Shown here: one piece after another, positions 5,588-5,916 of the stretch
Position numbering within the stretch: the stretch's first letter is position 1
Layout of the letters: each line of letters opens with the position of its first letter
Origin: Pseudomonadota bacterium
Lineage (GTDB): Bacteria; Pseudomonadota; Alphaproteobacteria; Rhizobiales; Devosiaceae
Assembly (NCBI GenBank): GCA_023427545.1
Contig: JAEZBF010000017.1
Span: 1 to 5,916 of the forward strand
DNA: 5,916 nucleotides
Reading direction: 5' to 3'
Position numbers and translations under genes: made by a program
The notes under the pieces: generated by a model
Told to the model about the DNA's origin: nothing
What the model saw: only the letters and a program-made list of their open reading frames with translations
Databases searched by the model: none

Positions 5588-5916
5588 CGCTCGATCTCGC
5601 GCCGGTTGAGCCACCACGAGAGCGGCACGATGATCAGGGCGACCAGCACGAAGAGCACGACGTTCCCCGCTGTCGAGAGGCCGTAGAACCCCGCCTGGTA
5701 CTGCTTGTAGATCACCGATGCGATGACGTCCGAGGTGAAGCCCGGCCCGCCCCGCGTCATCGCCCAGATCAGGTCGCACGATCGTAGGCCACCCACCAGC
5801 GACAGGATGATCACGGTGACCGTGGCCGGGCGCACCAGCGGCAGCGTGATGTTCCAGAAGTCCTGCCAGCCGCTCGCGCCGTCGATCATCGAGGCTTCGT
5901 AGTAGTCGCGGGGAAT
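5584..5916 (-). CDS. ABC sugar importer permease, MalF/UgpA type, 5'-truncated by the window edge
   Basis: This is the C-terminal 110 residues of an inner-membrane permease of the binding-protein-dependent transport family (BPD_transp_1). The frame is open to the window end, so the gene begins outside. The visible part opens with the EAA cytoplasmic loop that docks on the ATPase (IPRDYYEASMIDGA, then ITLP), with EAS in place of the canonical EAA. A membrane segment follows (TVTVIILSLVGGL), then the periplasmic GGPG stretch common in MalF-type subunits, then a last membrane segment (VVLFVLVALIIVPL) and a short basic tail ending NRREIER. Its TGA stop overlaps the ATG of the next permease as ATGA, so the two are almost certainly co-transcribed and translationally coupled as a MalF/MalG pair. 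The complete protein would normally be about 290-320 residues. The family is certain; the substrate is not determinable. Confidence 0.93.
   Translation of the reverse strand: MPRDYYEASMIDGASGWQDFWNITLPLVRPATVTVIILSLVGGLRSCDLIWAMTRGGPGFTSDVIASVIYKQYQAGFYGLSTAGNVVLFVLVALIIVPLSWWLNRREIER

Noticed and set aside
4793..5686. Plus-strand open frame of 297 codons rich in His, Asp and Glu opposite the first MalG-type permease
   Set aside because: The charged, repetitive composition is what the antisense of hydrophobic membrane-helix codons gives. No ribosome site or motif supports it.
1..5916. CRISPR arrays, transfer or ribosomal RNA genes, insertion sequences, or a new defence or biosynthetic system
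   Set aside because: No regular repeat-spacer pattern, RNA gene signature, transposase or terminal inverted repeats were seen. Nearly all of the window is accounted for by importer genes of a well-known class.

Overview
The window is a run of carbohydrate-type ABC importer genes, all on the minus strand, in GC-rich DNA with strongly GC-biased third codon positions. The solute-binding protein has an ordinary Sec signal peptide with an AxA-type cleavage site and no lipobox cysteine. That points to a free periplasmic protein, so to a Gram-negative host. With the GC content and gene style, an alphaproteobacterium (Rhizobiales-like) is my best guess, but no species can be named from sequence alone.

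In the direction of transcription (right to left), positions 5916-4754 hold the end of a first importer operon. It comprises the C-terminal part of a MalF-type permease, cut by the window edge, and a complete MalG-type permease that overlaps it by ATGA. No ATPase gene follows. A 233-bp non-coding gap (4521-4753) comes next, with a hairpin right after the permease stop, a 10-bp palindrome with an AACGTT core, an 8-bp inverted repeat, a 12-bp dyad and a strong Shine-Dalgarno.

Positions 4520-50 encode a complete second importer of the CUT1 type (carbohydrate uptake transporter 1), in the order binding protein, MalF-type permease, MalG-type permease, MalK/MsmX/UgpC-type ATPase. The binding protein should capture a sugar or sugar derivative in the periplasm. 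The two permeases form the membrane channel, and a homodimer of the ATPase drives it from the cytoplasm. The three membrane-complex genes are tightly packed (14-bp overlap, then an 8-bp gap). The binding-protein gene is separated from them by 88 bp containing a 9-bp-stem hairpin followed by a T-rich tract, which looks like a partial terminator that would make more binding protein than channel.

No catabolic enzyme or regulator lies in the window, so the substrates cannot be named. I see no RNA gene, CRISPR array, insertion sequence or other mobile element. The locus is mostly ordinary. The points of interest are the regulatory architecture, the possible sharing of one ATPase by two channels, and a possible disulfide in the binding protein.
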